The notes under the pieces were generated by a model. That model saw only the letters and a list, made by a program, of their open reading frames with translations. It had not been told where the DNA came from and searched no databases. Below are positions 32,131 to 43,235 of a DNA stretch of 64,000 bases, in pieces. The stretch is from contig JAOTOL010001208.1 of NCBI GenBank assembly GCA_034440575.1, positions 296,001 to 360,000 of the forward strand, read 5' to 3'. Position 1 is the first letter of the stretch. Every line of letters begins with the position of its first letter. The DNA comes from Imbricaverruca yamaguchii (Eukaryota > Arthropoda > Thecostraca > Neoverrucidae). The translations under genes were made by a program, and so were the position numbers.

Positions 32131-33382
32131 ACTTGTGTGGATTCATACACCCATGGCCTCTGCTACCCTGGGGTTGGGAATGTGGGAATATATCACCTGA
32201 TAGCTTATGAAGCTGAACATGGGCTGTTACGTTGCGTTTTATGATGCAATAGAAGAACGGTATATCGCCATCGTTTTACCGTAGAGGAGCCATGTGTTCG
32301 TTCTCGTGTCACCCCACGGTGACCCTCCTGTCTGCTCCTCTCTCTGCTCCTGTCTGCTCCTCTCTCTGCTCCTGTCTGCTCCTCTCTCTGCTCCTGTCTG
32401 CTCCTCGTGCATGTTAGTGATTTGTTGATTGCAGGTTATATTATTTCACGCTTTGACCTGTGCTTGCACCACTTCCTTGAGACCGACCCGGCTGCGGCTG
32501 CGTTCATCACTCCTGCACCGCGCGCACCAAGTCATGCGTCATGCTGTTGCTGACTGAGACTGCAGGCGGAGACGGCCACTGCCCACCCGTAGTGACAAGG
32601 CCACGGCGAAGGGCGTGGGGACAGGGGGCAATGCCGTGCCACGTGTACGTGCCACGTGTACGTGCCTCGTGTACGTGCCACGTGATGCGCAACGTATTGT
32701 ATGGCACGTACGGACGTATGCATCGTATGGCGCGTCTAGTCATACGACGCCGGCTTATGCCGCCATAAATCATTTTTCTTAAACAAAGAGTAAAAAGTCA
32801 GGAGAAAGCAGGACTTCGGGGATATTGTGATGCAAATTGGTAGCTGGTTGTTGGAAGTTGACAGGTGAAGTACTTAGTGCAAGCCTAGATCTAGTTCTGA
32901 GAGGGGAAATGCAAGGCACAACCTTTCTGCACAAATCAAACTATGGAGCTTCAGGCGCGCGGCAGCGACGATGGGAGTGGTCTCTCAGACGAACGCTCGC
33001 CGTATGTACTACGGGGCCGACGGACTCGTTGCTATGGTTCTGCCCTCGGGTGCGGACCTGAGATGGGATTACGCCGGAGGGGTGGCGCAACAGTTCCGTT
33101 TCCAGTCCGCCAGTCCCGCTGCGGGGTCGGCGCGTGTCGTCGGCTGACATCTGACGCCGTGTGTACTCCCGGCCACACCTGAGAACGTGCGCTGTGTCGA
33201 CGTGATCCGTCACCGAGCACAGCTGCCTCGGCCGCGCCGGCCGCGTCGGCTGGTGCCCGGCAGGAGCGGCGCGGCCGGCGACGTCCGGCTGGCTGTAATA
33301 TGAGTGTGATGTGTTTCGCACAGCTGCCTCTGCGCTGTCCGTTTGACTGCAGCATGCGTTCATTGAAGGCGCACCGCGTGTG
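32131..33382. other. mostly unique intronic sequence
   Basis: Contains a CTGCTCCTCTCTCTGCTCCT repeat (32318-32405) and an ACGTGCCACGTGTACGTGCC repeat (32636-32685) with several CACGTG sites. No gene was recognised. Confidence 0.55.
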
Positions 33383-33885
33383 CCGCGTGTGCGTCACACG
33401 TTAGCGGCACGCCGCGTGCTTTGTTCTGCGTCACACGTTAGCGGCACGCCGCGTGCTTTGTTCTGCGTCACATGTTAGCGGCACACTGCGTGCTTTGTTC
33501 TGCGTCACACGTTAGCGGTACGCCGCGTGCTTTGTTCTGCGTCGCACGCTAGCGGCACACTGCGTGCTTTGTTCTGCGTCACACGTTAGCGGTACGCCGC
33601 GTGCTTTGTTCTGCGTCACACGTTAGCGGCACGCCGCGTGCTTTGTTCTGCGTCACACGTTAGCGGTACGCCGCGTGCTTTGTTTTGCGTCACACGTTAG
33701 CGGCATACCGCGTGCTTTGTTCTGCGTCACACGTTAGCGGCACGCCGCGTGCTTTGTTCTGCGTCACACGTTAGCGGCACGCCGCGTGCGTTGTTCTGCG
33801 TCACACGTTAGCGGCACGCCGCGTGCTTTGTTCTGCCTCACACGTTAGCGGCACACCGCGTGCGTTGTTCTGCGTCACACGTTCA
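33383..33885. repeat. 37-bp minisatellite, about 13 copies
   Basis: The unit contains GCGTCACACGTTAGCGGCAC followed by GCCGCGTGCTTTGTTCT; 37-bp spacing (33391 to 33428). Variation is at GGCACG/GGTACG/GGCACA. Confidence 0.95.
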
Positions 33886-34351
33886 AATGCTGCAGCACTC
33901 GTGTGAGCTTCGGCGTAGTGTATAAGCATACTGATTCATCATTTAATGCAATGTGCATATGCGGAATGTGCAATGTGCACTTCCTGCGCAAGTTTTAACT
34001 TTCTGTGGCCTCATGTCACCGATCTATGGCCTCATAGCCAGGGGCGTGGCAAGCGAAAAGTTGCCAGTTCTTGAAGGCTGTACTTCGATGCATGTTTTCA
34101 AATGAGCGAAATACGGCATTTTATCATTATCGGCCATCTGCACACACTGATACGGAGCAGTGGTCGCCTGAACGCCAGCTTAGGTCACTGATCTTATTTG
34201 ATGCCGGTCGACCATGATCCCCTCCACTATCCATTGTGGGATGATGCGCTTACTCTCACCAGATCATGCGCTTACTCTCCCTGTTCTTTTGTCGCCCTCC
34301 CCCGGCTACGTGTACCTCCCTTACGTGCGCCTGTATACCCCATGGTCCAGC
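33886..34351. other. unique intronic sequence
   Basis: Nothing recognised. Confidence 0.55.
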
Positions 34352-34612
34352 GAGCCGGAAGTGTCCCCAGTGTCCCGGAAGTGTCCCCAGTGTCCCGGAA
34401 GTGTCCCCAGTGTCCCGGAAGTGTCCCCAGTGTCCCGGAAGTGTCCCCAGTGTCCCGGAAGTGTCCCCAGTGTCCCGGAAGTGTCTCCAGTGTCCCGGAA
34501 ATGTCCCCAGTGTCCCGGAAATGTCCCCAGTGTCCCGGAAGTGTCCCCAGTGTCCCGGAAGTGTCCCTAGTGTCCCGGAAGTGTCCCCAGTGACCCGGAA
34601 GTGCCGCAGGTG
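34352..34612. repeat. 20-bp minisatellite, 13 copies
   Basis: The unit is GTGTCCCCAGTGTCCCGGAA; the copies differ by single bases (ATGTCC, TCTCC, CCTAG). The last copy ends CAGTGACCCGGAAGTG. Confidence 0.96.
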
Positions 34613-37600
34613 TCGGTGTGTCACTGGTCACGACACGACACGGTCTCACGTTCCCACGGGGAGTAGTCACCGGCTGTTGAGGTGGACATGCGGGCAGGAC
34701 TGCTGCACACTGTGCTGCTGCCTCAAGTGTTCGCTGCTCAGCAGGAATTGCGACCAGGATGCTGCTACAGGGAATGTTCGCCCAAGTTTGGCTGCATCAC
34801 GATGAATACGTTTCTGTCGAAGACATTGTGGGAAGCAACATACTGCAGTGTTAATACAGAATACGATATTCCTTGCCACGTCAGAAAGGGGATAATCCCT
34901 GGGATGATGCTGTGGTGCTCGGGCCGGTACTGCTGACGCTCAGGGAGTCTGGAAGTTAATGCACGTCCACAGACCGCCGCCAGCAGGCACGTTTTTGCGG
35001 ATTATGCTGGCTCTGACAGCACGTCAGTACGCAGACATAGGCGGATTTGCTGTAGACGCATTGTGCTGGCTTGCCGCTCGTCTCGACCTAGGAGGATCGT
35101 GTCAGCAGAGTAGGCTGCGCACATTTCCGCTTCTATTGGTGTATTTCCGTTTGGTTTGTTATTTTGCTTTTACCGGCCAGACTTCAGTTGTCAGGTTCAA
35201 TTGTTCCATGGCCTCGCCGTGAACAAGTGGAAGAATGGAGCACGTCTGAGGAAAAGCGACGAAGGCCGATACCGTGCGTCAGCCTTATTTTTGCCAGGGG
35301 ATAAGTAGCGGTCCACCTGATATGCATAAGGTATGTTTCAATACCTTATTTGTGACATGACATTAGTGTATACCATGTTTGGAAAGTTATCTGATGCTGG
35401 ATGCCAGTTTTGTATTCGTGTCATCCATGCCGTGATGACCCTACCGGATGATGTTTGTCGGGTGCAAAATTAGTTGTATGGTTGTGCTTTCCATAAAACA
35501 CCGCAGAGCTGACATTAGGTGTCCTAACTTCTGTGGGGTGGCAGCACCATGTTCTCCACGGTGGGCTGCCGACTGGTGAGTGGTGCAAGCCTGTATTGGC
35601 TGCTTTGTTGTAACTCGTGGCGATATTTTTGCAAGCTCTCGCAACAATTATCGTTATTCTCTCCTGGACTGCCTGACCGCTTCACAAGTAGGCTGTGACG
35701 AATGGGCGGCACCCATGGTCGCGCCTCTCTCAACGAAGGGGCGGCACCCATGGTCGCGCCTCACCCATGGTCCCGCCCACACCCATGGTCGCGCCTCTCT
35801 CAACGTTCTGTCCGGCCACACACATCGAAATCAATCAAAACCGTACAAAAAGTGGCGCGGCCGCCGCGCCATCCGTCTTCCGCGCCATTTGCTGTCGGCG
35901 AAGTGTGGCGCGTTTTTGCACGTTCGACCAACGTTTCGCTTTGTAGCGACTGACCACGGCCCCCCACCCCACCCCACCCCACCCCACTTCCGAGGACGAG
36001 AACTGTTGGGGGCCGCAGCGCTGTGACGGGTCTCGTATGCAGATGCGCGTGTCGATGTTGCAGGAGTGCGTCAACTTGATCCGTGACGGATCAGCCGTGG
36101 CCTGACCGGTCCCCCAGAAGCGAAAGAGTGCTCCAGCTCTGCGCCTCACAGAAAGTAGAGATCGGCAGCCCGTGGACTGTGACCGGGTTTTCGCAGGGTG
36201 ACGTTTAATGCGAATATCGCGATCGGGAGTACTGTACTACTGTACAGTAGTGCAATAGTGGCATGTACCGTAGCACATGTTTAAAAAAAAAATGTATTCA
36301 TGGTGGGAGAATTCACCTCATCAACGTTGGTTCCCTGATGCGCCCTAAAACCGAAATAACTAACTAACGTTGGTTCCCACCTTCACACTTCAAACTTCAC
36401 ACATGTCGGTGTTCAAATGCAGAACAAACTGTCAAGCGGCGAATTATAAAAAATGATCGAAGCGCCCTGAAACCCCAACACCGTGAAGCGCTCCTCCATG
36501 CAAACGTGTGTAGCATCTGAATATGCACCCAATATATCTATCGCGAACGGTGTTGCTGTTTACTCAGTCCCAATGCCAGGATTTGAGGGGTGCAGAGGGC
36601 ACCTGGCGTACGTGGCGGACATGTGGCAAGACGTGGGGACATGGGGACATGTGACAGGACAAGAGCATCAATTACTTAGGCAAGCAAATGGTTTGATTGG
36701 CCGTACCTAGGGCGCATTTGCCGATATACAGTGTACTGGGCTCTAGAAGGTACCCAGTGAACGCGTGTGTGTCTGGCTGCATGTCATCGTCCTCCCACAA
36801 GATTACTAATATTGTAGCATTAACTCTCCATATGCTTTGTTTGCTTTCGAGCAACATAAAGTCGGTTTTTCGTTCATCTTCGTTCCATTTCGAAGAATAC
36901 ATCATACTTCTTCGCAGGGTTGTTCCTCGCGCCCGTTATGTTACGCCGTCTTGCTTGTTGAAGCAGCTGCGGGTGGGTATCCGGCGAATGTCTCCGTTGA
37001 TTAACAGCGCGTACTGCAGCACCACAGCGTGCTGGCACCCCCACACCAGATCCGCACCATCCAGTCTGCAGACGATAACTATCTCTGCGAACTGTGATCA
37101 TTGAATATCGCCGAATTAATATTCGACTGCGCTTTGCATTTGGGTCTCCGTCCCATTTCATTTCGGCGATGAATAACATGGCTGCCCGGACGCCATCATT
37201 AACCATGCCTGCAGAGCTACACCAAATTTCATTGGCATTTTAATGAGGCAGAGGTTTTGCAGGTGTTGGCAGTTTACGGTGACGGCGGCTGATCGGCGGC
37301 GCGTGTTTGGTTCTCGCTCCCCATCGTGTCCTCCGGGACTTGCAGCGGCACTATATTGTCCTCCGTTTCGCGATCATATCGTCTGCATGATGGAGATTCT
37401 CATTTTCTCCCGGTGGGTTTGATGTACGAGCCGTTCTCGCAACGGCGAAAACTGCGAGTTTCAAGCGAAATTGCCGCTTCTCAGATGCTCCAAGCAAAAT
37501 CATGATCAGAAATATGGAGACTTTGGCACCATGTGAATCAGCGTGAATGAAACGACAAAATTATGTGTGCATTGATGTCCAAATCTGCCCGTATTTTAGC

Positions 37601-38057
37601 ATCTTAATTGTATGTGATGTGATTTATTTATGGCAGTGATAATAACACATTAATGCATATATATATAACCGTTTGTGAACGTAATCATCCTGCAAAGCAT
37701 TTAACTGTAAAATTTTACTATGACGAAATTTATCACTGCTGGAATAGATGGTGGATTAGATGAACGCAAAGAAAAATTTCCATCGCATCCCCAAGATTGC
37801 AGAAGATCTCAGGAAGAAGCTATCTCCTAATTTTTGGCAATTTTGCTGTTCGAAGTATACAAATGCCTATCGATTTCTCAGGTGTGCGCCTTTCTCATTA
37901 TTTTGTTCGTGTTTTTGCAACGTAAACTGGCCCACGCGTAGGTAATTCCTGTTGTCCTTCTCAGCAGACAAACAGGCGCTGTGACTCAACCATGGCTACT
38001 GGATGTTCTGCTGCGCTGTCATGCCCTCCGCCTATATTGCGCCATGTCCAGTGGTCT
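34613..38057. other. longest low-repeat stretch (3.4 kb)
   Basis: No exon, domain or RNA gene was recognised on either strand. It holds a short GGGCGGCACCCATGGTCGCG repeat (35701-35815), a CCCCA run (35965-35990), a GTACTACTGTACAGTAGT hairpin (36231) and an (AT)n tract near 37660. A Cys-containing frame at 34682-34936 has no family resemblance that I can name. Confidence 0.55.
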
Positions 38058-38200
38058 ACGCTCGCGTAGTCCAGTGGCAAGGTGTCCGTCTTCCAACCGA
38101 AAGGTTGTGGGTTCAAGTCCCACCTGTCGCTACTCTTCGCCCGCGACCAACCTGCGTGAGAGATCGGCGCCGCTGGGACTCAAACTACCTCGCTGAGATA
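38058..38200 (+). mobile_element. tRNA-derived SINE, family B
   Basis: A box TAGTCCAGTGGCAAGG (38067) and B box GGTTCAAGTCC (38110), then CCACCTGTCGCTACTCTTCG and CGCGACCAACCTGCGTGAGA. The best-kept copy of this family here; the 6773 copy matches it from CCGAAAGGTTG onward. Confidence 0.85.
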
Positions 38201-38282
38201 TCATTTTCCGTAATATATGCGCCACGTTGAAAATGTTGAATGTTGCCATGCTTTATATCATGTACGATTCGTTGTACATACT

Positions 38283-38440
38283 CCGTCCCTCGTCACGTGA
38301 CCTCCGTCCCGCGGCACGTGGCCTCCGTCCCGCGTCACGTGACCGTCCCGCGTCACGTGGCCTCCGTCCCGCGCCACGTGGCCTCCGTCCCGCGTTACGT
38401 GACCGTCTCGCGTCACGTGGCCCGCGTCTCGTGCAGTCTC
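38283..38440. repeat. about 20-bp repeat of CACGTG sites
   Basis: Units of CGTCCCGCGTCACGTGACC or CGTCCCGCGCCACGTGGCCT, about eight copies. Each holds CACGTG, several as TCACGTGACC. Confidence 0.9.
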
Positions 38441-38612
38441 GCGGCCGGCGGCGCACCGCCGCGCTGGTTCAGCCGCTGATCCGGATGGTCGGCCGACCTG
38501 CCGCATTAATCCCGGTCGATCCAAGACGGCGCCGATCAAGCCGGCTTGACGTCCGCCGAAGACAGTGGCGACGCAATAAAGGCGCGCGCTCCGGCCGCGC
38601 TGCGTGGGGCTG

Positions 38613-39128
38613 CGGGCGGACCGGCCGGCGGACATGCGGACCGGCCGGCGGACGTGCGGAGCGGCCGGCGGACGTGCGGAGCGGCCGGCGGACGTGCGGA
38701 GCGGCCGGCGGACGTGCGGAGCGGCCGGCGGACATGCGGAGCGGCCGGCGGACGTGCGGAGCGGCCGGCGGACGTGCGGAGCGGCCGGTGGACGTGCGGA
38801 GCGGCCGGCGGACATGCGGAACGGCCGGCGGACGTGCGGAGCGGCCGGCGGACGTGCGGAGCGGCCGGTGGACGTGCGGACCGGCCGGCGGACATGCGGA
38901 ACGGCCGGTGGACGTGCGGAGCGGCCGGTGGACGTGCGGAGCGGCCGGCGGACATGCGGAACGGCCGGCGGACGTGCGGAGCGGCCGGCGGACGTGCGGA
39001 GCGGCCGGCGGACGTGCGGAGCGGCCGGCGGACGTGCGGAGCGGCCAGCGGACGTGCGGAGCGGCCGGTGGACGTGCGGAGCGGCCGGTGGACGTGCGGA
39101 CCGGCCGGCGGACATGCGGAACGGCCGG
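38613..39128. repeat. 20-bp GC-rich minisatellite, about 25 copies
   Basis: The unit is GCGGCCGGCGGACGTGCGGA with GGTGGA, ACATGC, ACGG and CCGG variants that recur in ordered blocks. About 80% G+C and dense in CpG. Confidence 0.97.
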
Positions 39129-39910
39129 CTGCCAAAAACAAATTTCAAATGGAAATGAAATGCAAACTGGTATCGGAACGAGGCGTCAACCGAAATCCAA
39201 TAAAAGTGTGTGGCGGCTCGAAGCGGTGCGGAAGATGTGAGTGGAAAACGCGTGCTGCAGTCGCAGCGGAGCGGCAATTTATTTCACTGCCAGAGTTTTA
39301 TCAGTGACAATGCGCGGAACTGGTGACGTCACATTGTTGCGGAACTGGTGACGCACCTCGCCACGGAACTTGTGACGTCACCTTGCTCTTGGTTCGGAGC
39401 AGTACGCTATAGATTTGCTCTTCACAGACTCAATTCTGGGTCAGGCTGTCAGTTCCAATAAGTGCTCTCGGGTATACTCCCAGGAGAATGAGTGGTGCGT
39501 GGTGTTGAATTTTCCGAGATACTCTTTCTTTCTCCAGTGGTGTTATTCATCCAAGGTACTCTAGAAGAGTAAGTCTTTTGGGATGCTCCGGGAAGGGTCG
39601 CTCCAGCACCCGAGGATAGATTTTTGAGTGAACTCCAGGGAACGATCTGTCCAGTGTACTTCAGAAGAGAAGGACCTGATGCTCGGATGTATAAAGCGTA
39701 GGCGATGCGGACAAATACTTTGTGAACTATACAAAAGATACCCGGGGAAAATTGAACTCTTCAGCCATGCAAGTTCACTCGTATTTCACCGTATGCTCAC
39801 ATGAGTTTTTAGTTCGAATTGATGGAACTTTCCCCAAGGTGTCCTTTGCGCATGCGCAGTCGGGAGTCATGGTCAGTACCAAAACATCGAGATGGTGTAT
39901 GACTGTGTAC
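39129..39910. other. unique intronic sequence
   Basis: Contains three loose copies of CGGAACTGGTGACGTCAC (39315-39385), which carry a CRE-like TGACGTCA. No gene was recognised. Confidence 0.55.
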
Positions 39911-40105
39911 GCCGGGTCAGCGTTTCAGCTGCCGTCGGCGGTGTCCAGTAATATAACTGCTGACCAGGTGTACCGGCACCGGTACGCCGGGTCAGCAGTT
40001 CTGCTGCCGTCGGCGGTGTCCAGTAATATAACTGCTGACCCGGTGTACCGGCACCGGTACGCCAGGTCAGCAGTTCTGCTGCCGTCGGCGGTGTCCAGCC
40101 GCGGT
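39911..40105. repeat. 75-bp repeat, 2.6 copies
   Basis: GCCGTCGGCGGTGTCCAG at 39931, 40006 and 40081. Each unit also has TAATATAACTGCTGACC and a CCGGCACCGGTACGCC palindrome. Confidence 0.93.
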
Positions 40106-40284
40106 CCGGTCCGCCGCGGACGTGCGCGAGCCGTCGCCACGCTTGCTGACCGGCTCCAGCCGTGTGCGCGTGCGCGCGTGTTTACACCATTCTCGCGGGT
40201 GCACTCCACCTGTCAGTGGCCACTTAGGGCCGGCTTACGGCGCGGCTGGACACGCGGTAAATCCGGCCCTCGCCGTGTGGCTGA

Positions 40285-40414
40285 CAGCCACCGAGGCGTC
40301 TGGTCAGGAGCGGGCGGGCACCGGCACCGACACCGACACCGACACCGGCACAGCCACCGAGGCGTCTGGTCAGGAGCGGGCGGGCACCGACACCGGCACC
40401 GACACCGGCACCGG

Positions 40415-40461
<47 letters not shown>

Positions 40462-40594
40462 GCACAGCCACCGAGGCGTCTGGTCAGGAGCGGGCGGGCA
40501 CCGGCACCGACACCGACACCGACACCGGCACAGCCACCGAGGCGTCTGGTCAGGAGCGGGCGGGCACCGACACCGGCACCGACACCGGCACCGG

Positions 40595-40641
<47 letters not shown>

Positions 40642-41050
40642 GCACAGCCACCGAGGCGTCTGGTCAGGAGGGGGGCAGAGCGACCGGGCTCCCCGACACC
40701 GACACCGGCACCGGCACAGCCACCGAGGCGTCTGGTCAAACCGGCGCGGGCACCGACACCGGCACCGACACCGGCACCGGCACAGCCACCGAGGCGTCTG
40801 GTCAGCACCGACACCGACACCGGGCACCGGCACCGACACCGACACCGACACCGGCACAGCCACCGAGGCGTCTGGTCGAGAGCGGGCGGACACCGGCACC
40901 GACACCGACACCGACACCGGCACAGCCACCGAGGCGTCTGGTCAGGAGCGGGCGGGCACCGGCACCGACACCGACACCGACACCGGCACAGCCACCGAGG
41001 CGTCTGGTCAGGAGCGGGCGGGCACCGACACCGGCACCGACACCGGCGCG
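40285..41050. repeat. composite CACCGA/CACCGG array with 180-bp higher-order unit
   Basis: Hexanucleotide blocks (CACCGA, CACCGG) are separated by a spacer containing CAGCCACCGAGGCGTCTGG and TCAGGAGCGGGCGGG. The block starting at 40318 recurs at 40498, a 180-bp higher-order period; later spacers are partly deleted or altered (GGGGGCAGAGCGACC at 40670). Confidence 0.93.
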
Positions 41051-41084
41051 CGACGACTCCCGTCTGACAAGCGTGTCTTGCCGT

Positions 41085-41450
41085 GTTGGTGTTTGTGTAC
41101 TGGTGGTCTTGGTGTTTGTGTCCTGGTAGTCTTGGTGTTTGTGTCCTGGTAATCTTAGTGTTGTGTGCTGGTGGTGTTGGTGTTGTGTGCTGGTGGTGTC
41201 GGTGTTGTGTGTCTTGCCGTGTTTGTGTTGTGTGCTGGTGGTGTTTGTGTTGTGTGCTGGTGGTGTTGGTGTTGTGTGCTGGTTGTGTTGGTGTTGTGTG
41301 TCTTGCCGTGTTTGTGTTGTGTGCTGGTGGTGTTTGTGTTGTGTGCTGGTGGTGTTTGTGTTGTGTGCTGGTGGTGTTTGTGTTGTGTGCTGGTGGTGTT
41401 TGTGTTGTGTGCTGGTGGTGTTTGTGTTGTGTGCTGGTGGTGTTTGCAGC
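41085..41450. repeat. 22-bp GT-rich minisatellite
   Basis: Units of GCTGGTGGTGTTTGTGTTGT plus GT, about 16 copies (landmark at 41234, 41256 and 41278). Occasional CTTGCCGT variants. On the minus strand it is (CA)-rich. Confidence 0.92.
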
Positions 41451-41596
41451 TCCGCTGTCGGCAGATGTGTGCGCCTGTGGAGCGTCGGGAGAATGGTGTT
41501 TCGGTAAAATTTGGAACTGAGCGTTTGACAGGCAATGGGCGTTTGACAGGGCAACACCGTATTTGCTACCTTTCACCGATGACCCCCTGGGATGAG

Positions 41597-43235
41597 GTTG
41601 CAGTGTATGATACTAACAGCTGCAGTATAGGATACTGACGGCTGTATTGTAGGATACTGACGGCTGCAATGTAGGCCACTGACGGCTGCAGTATAGGATA
41701 CTGACGGCTGTAGTATAGGATACCGACGGCTGCAGTGCATGGTACTGATGGCTGCAGTATAAGATGCTAACGGCTGCAGTATAGGATGCTGACGGCTCCA
41801 GTGTAAGATACTGTCGGCTGCAGTGTAGGCCACTGACGGCTGCAGTGCAGGGTACTGACGGCTGCAGTGTAGGGTACTGACGGCTGCGGTATAGGGTACT
41901 GACGGCTGCAGTGTAGGGTACTGACGGCTGCAGTGTAGGGTACTGACGGCTGCAGTGTAGGGTACTGACGGCCGCAGTGTAGGGTACTGACGGCTGCAGT
42001 GTAGGGTATTGACGGCTGCAGTGTAGGGTACTGACGGCTGCAGTGTATGATACTGACGGCTGCATTGTAGGGTACTGACGGCTGCAGTGTAGGATACTGA
42101 CGGCTGCATTGTAGGGTACTGACGGCTGCAGTGTAGGATACTGACGGCTGCAGTGTAGGGTACTGATGGCTGTAGTGTAGGGTACTGACGGCTGCAGTGT
42201 AGGATACTGACGGCTGCAGTGTAGGGTACCGACGGCTGCAGTGTAGGATACTGACGGCTGCATTGTAGGGTACTGACGGCTGCAGTGTAGGCCACTGACG
42301 GCTGCAGTGTAGGATACTGACGGCTGCAGTGTAGAGTACTGACGGCTGCAGTGTAGGGTACTGACGGCTGCAGTGTAGGATACTGACGGCTGCATTGTAG
42401 GGTACTGACGGCTGCAGTGTAGGATACTGACGGCTGCAGTGTAGGGTACTGATGGCTGCAGTGTAGGGTACTGACGGCTGCAGTGTAGGATACTGACGGC
42501 TGCAGTGTAGGGTACCGACGGCTGCAGTGTAGGATACTGACGGCTGCATTGTAGGGTACTGACGGCTGCAGTGTAGGCCACTGACGGCTGCAGTGTAGGA
42601 TACTGACGGCTGCAGTGTAGAATACTGACGGCTGCAGTGTAGAGTACTGACGGCTGCAGTGTAGAGTACTGACGGCTGCAGTGTATGGTACTGACGGCTG
42701 CAGTGTAGGATACTGACGGCTGCAGTGCACGGTACTGACGGCTGCAGTGTAGGATACTGCCGGCTGCAGTGTAGGATGCTGACGGCTGCAGTGTAGGGTA
42801 CTGACGGCTGCAGTATATGATGCTGACTGCTGCAGTGTAGAGTACTGACGGCTGCAGTGTAAGATACTGACGGCTGCAGTGTAGGATACTGATGGCTGCA
42901 GTGTAGGGTACTGACGGCTGTATTGTAGGATGCTGACGGCTGCAGTGTAGGATCCTGACGGCTGCAGTGTAGGGTACTGATGGCTGCAGTGTAGGGTACT
43001 GACGGCTGCAGTGTAGGGTACTGACGGCTGCAGTGTAGGATACTGCCGGCTGCAGTGTAGGGTACTGACGGCTGCAGTGTAGGATGCTGACGGCTGCAGT
43101 GTAGGATGCTGACGGCTGCAGTGTAGGGTACTGATGGCTGCAGTGTAGGGTACTGACGGCTGCAGTGTAGGGTACTGGGGGCTGCAGTGCAGGGTACTGA
43201 CGGCTGCAGTGTAGGATACTGACGTCCACAGTATG
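41597..43235. repeat. 22-bp minisatellite, about 74 copies
   Basis: The unit is GGCTGCAGTGTAGGGTACTG plus AC, with GGATAC, GGCCAC, GAATAC and CATTGT variants mixed in no simple order. Frames of over 500 codons on the minus strand are by-products of the missing stop in the unit. Confidence 0.97.
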
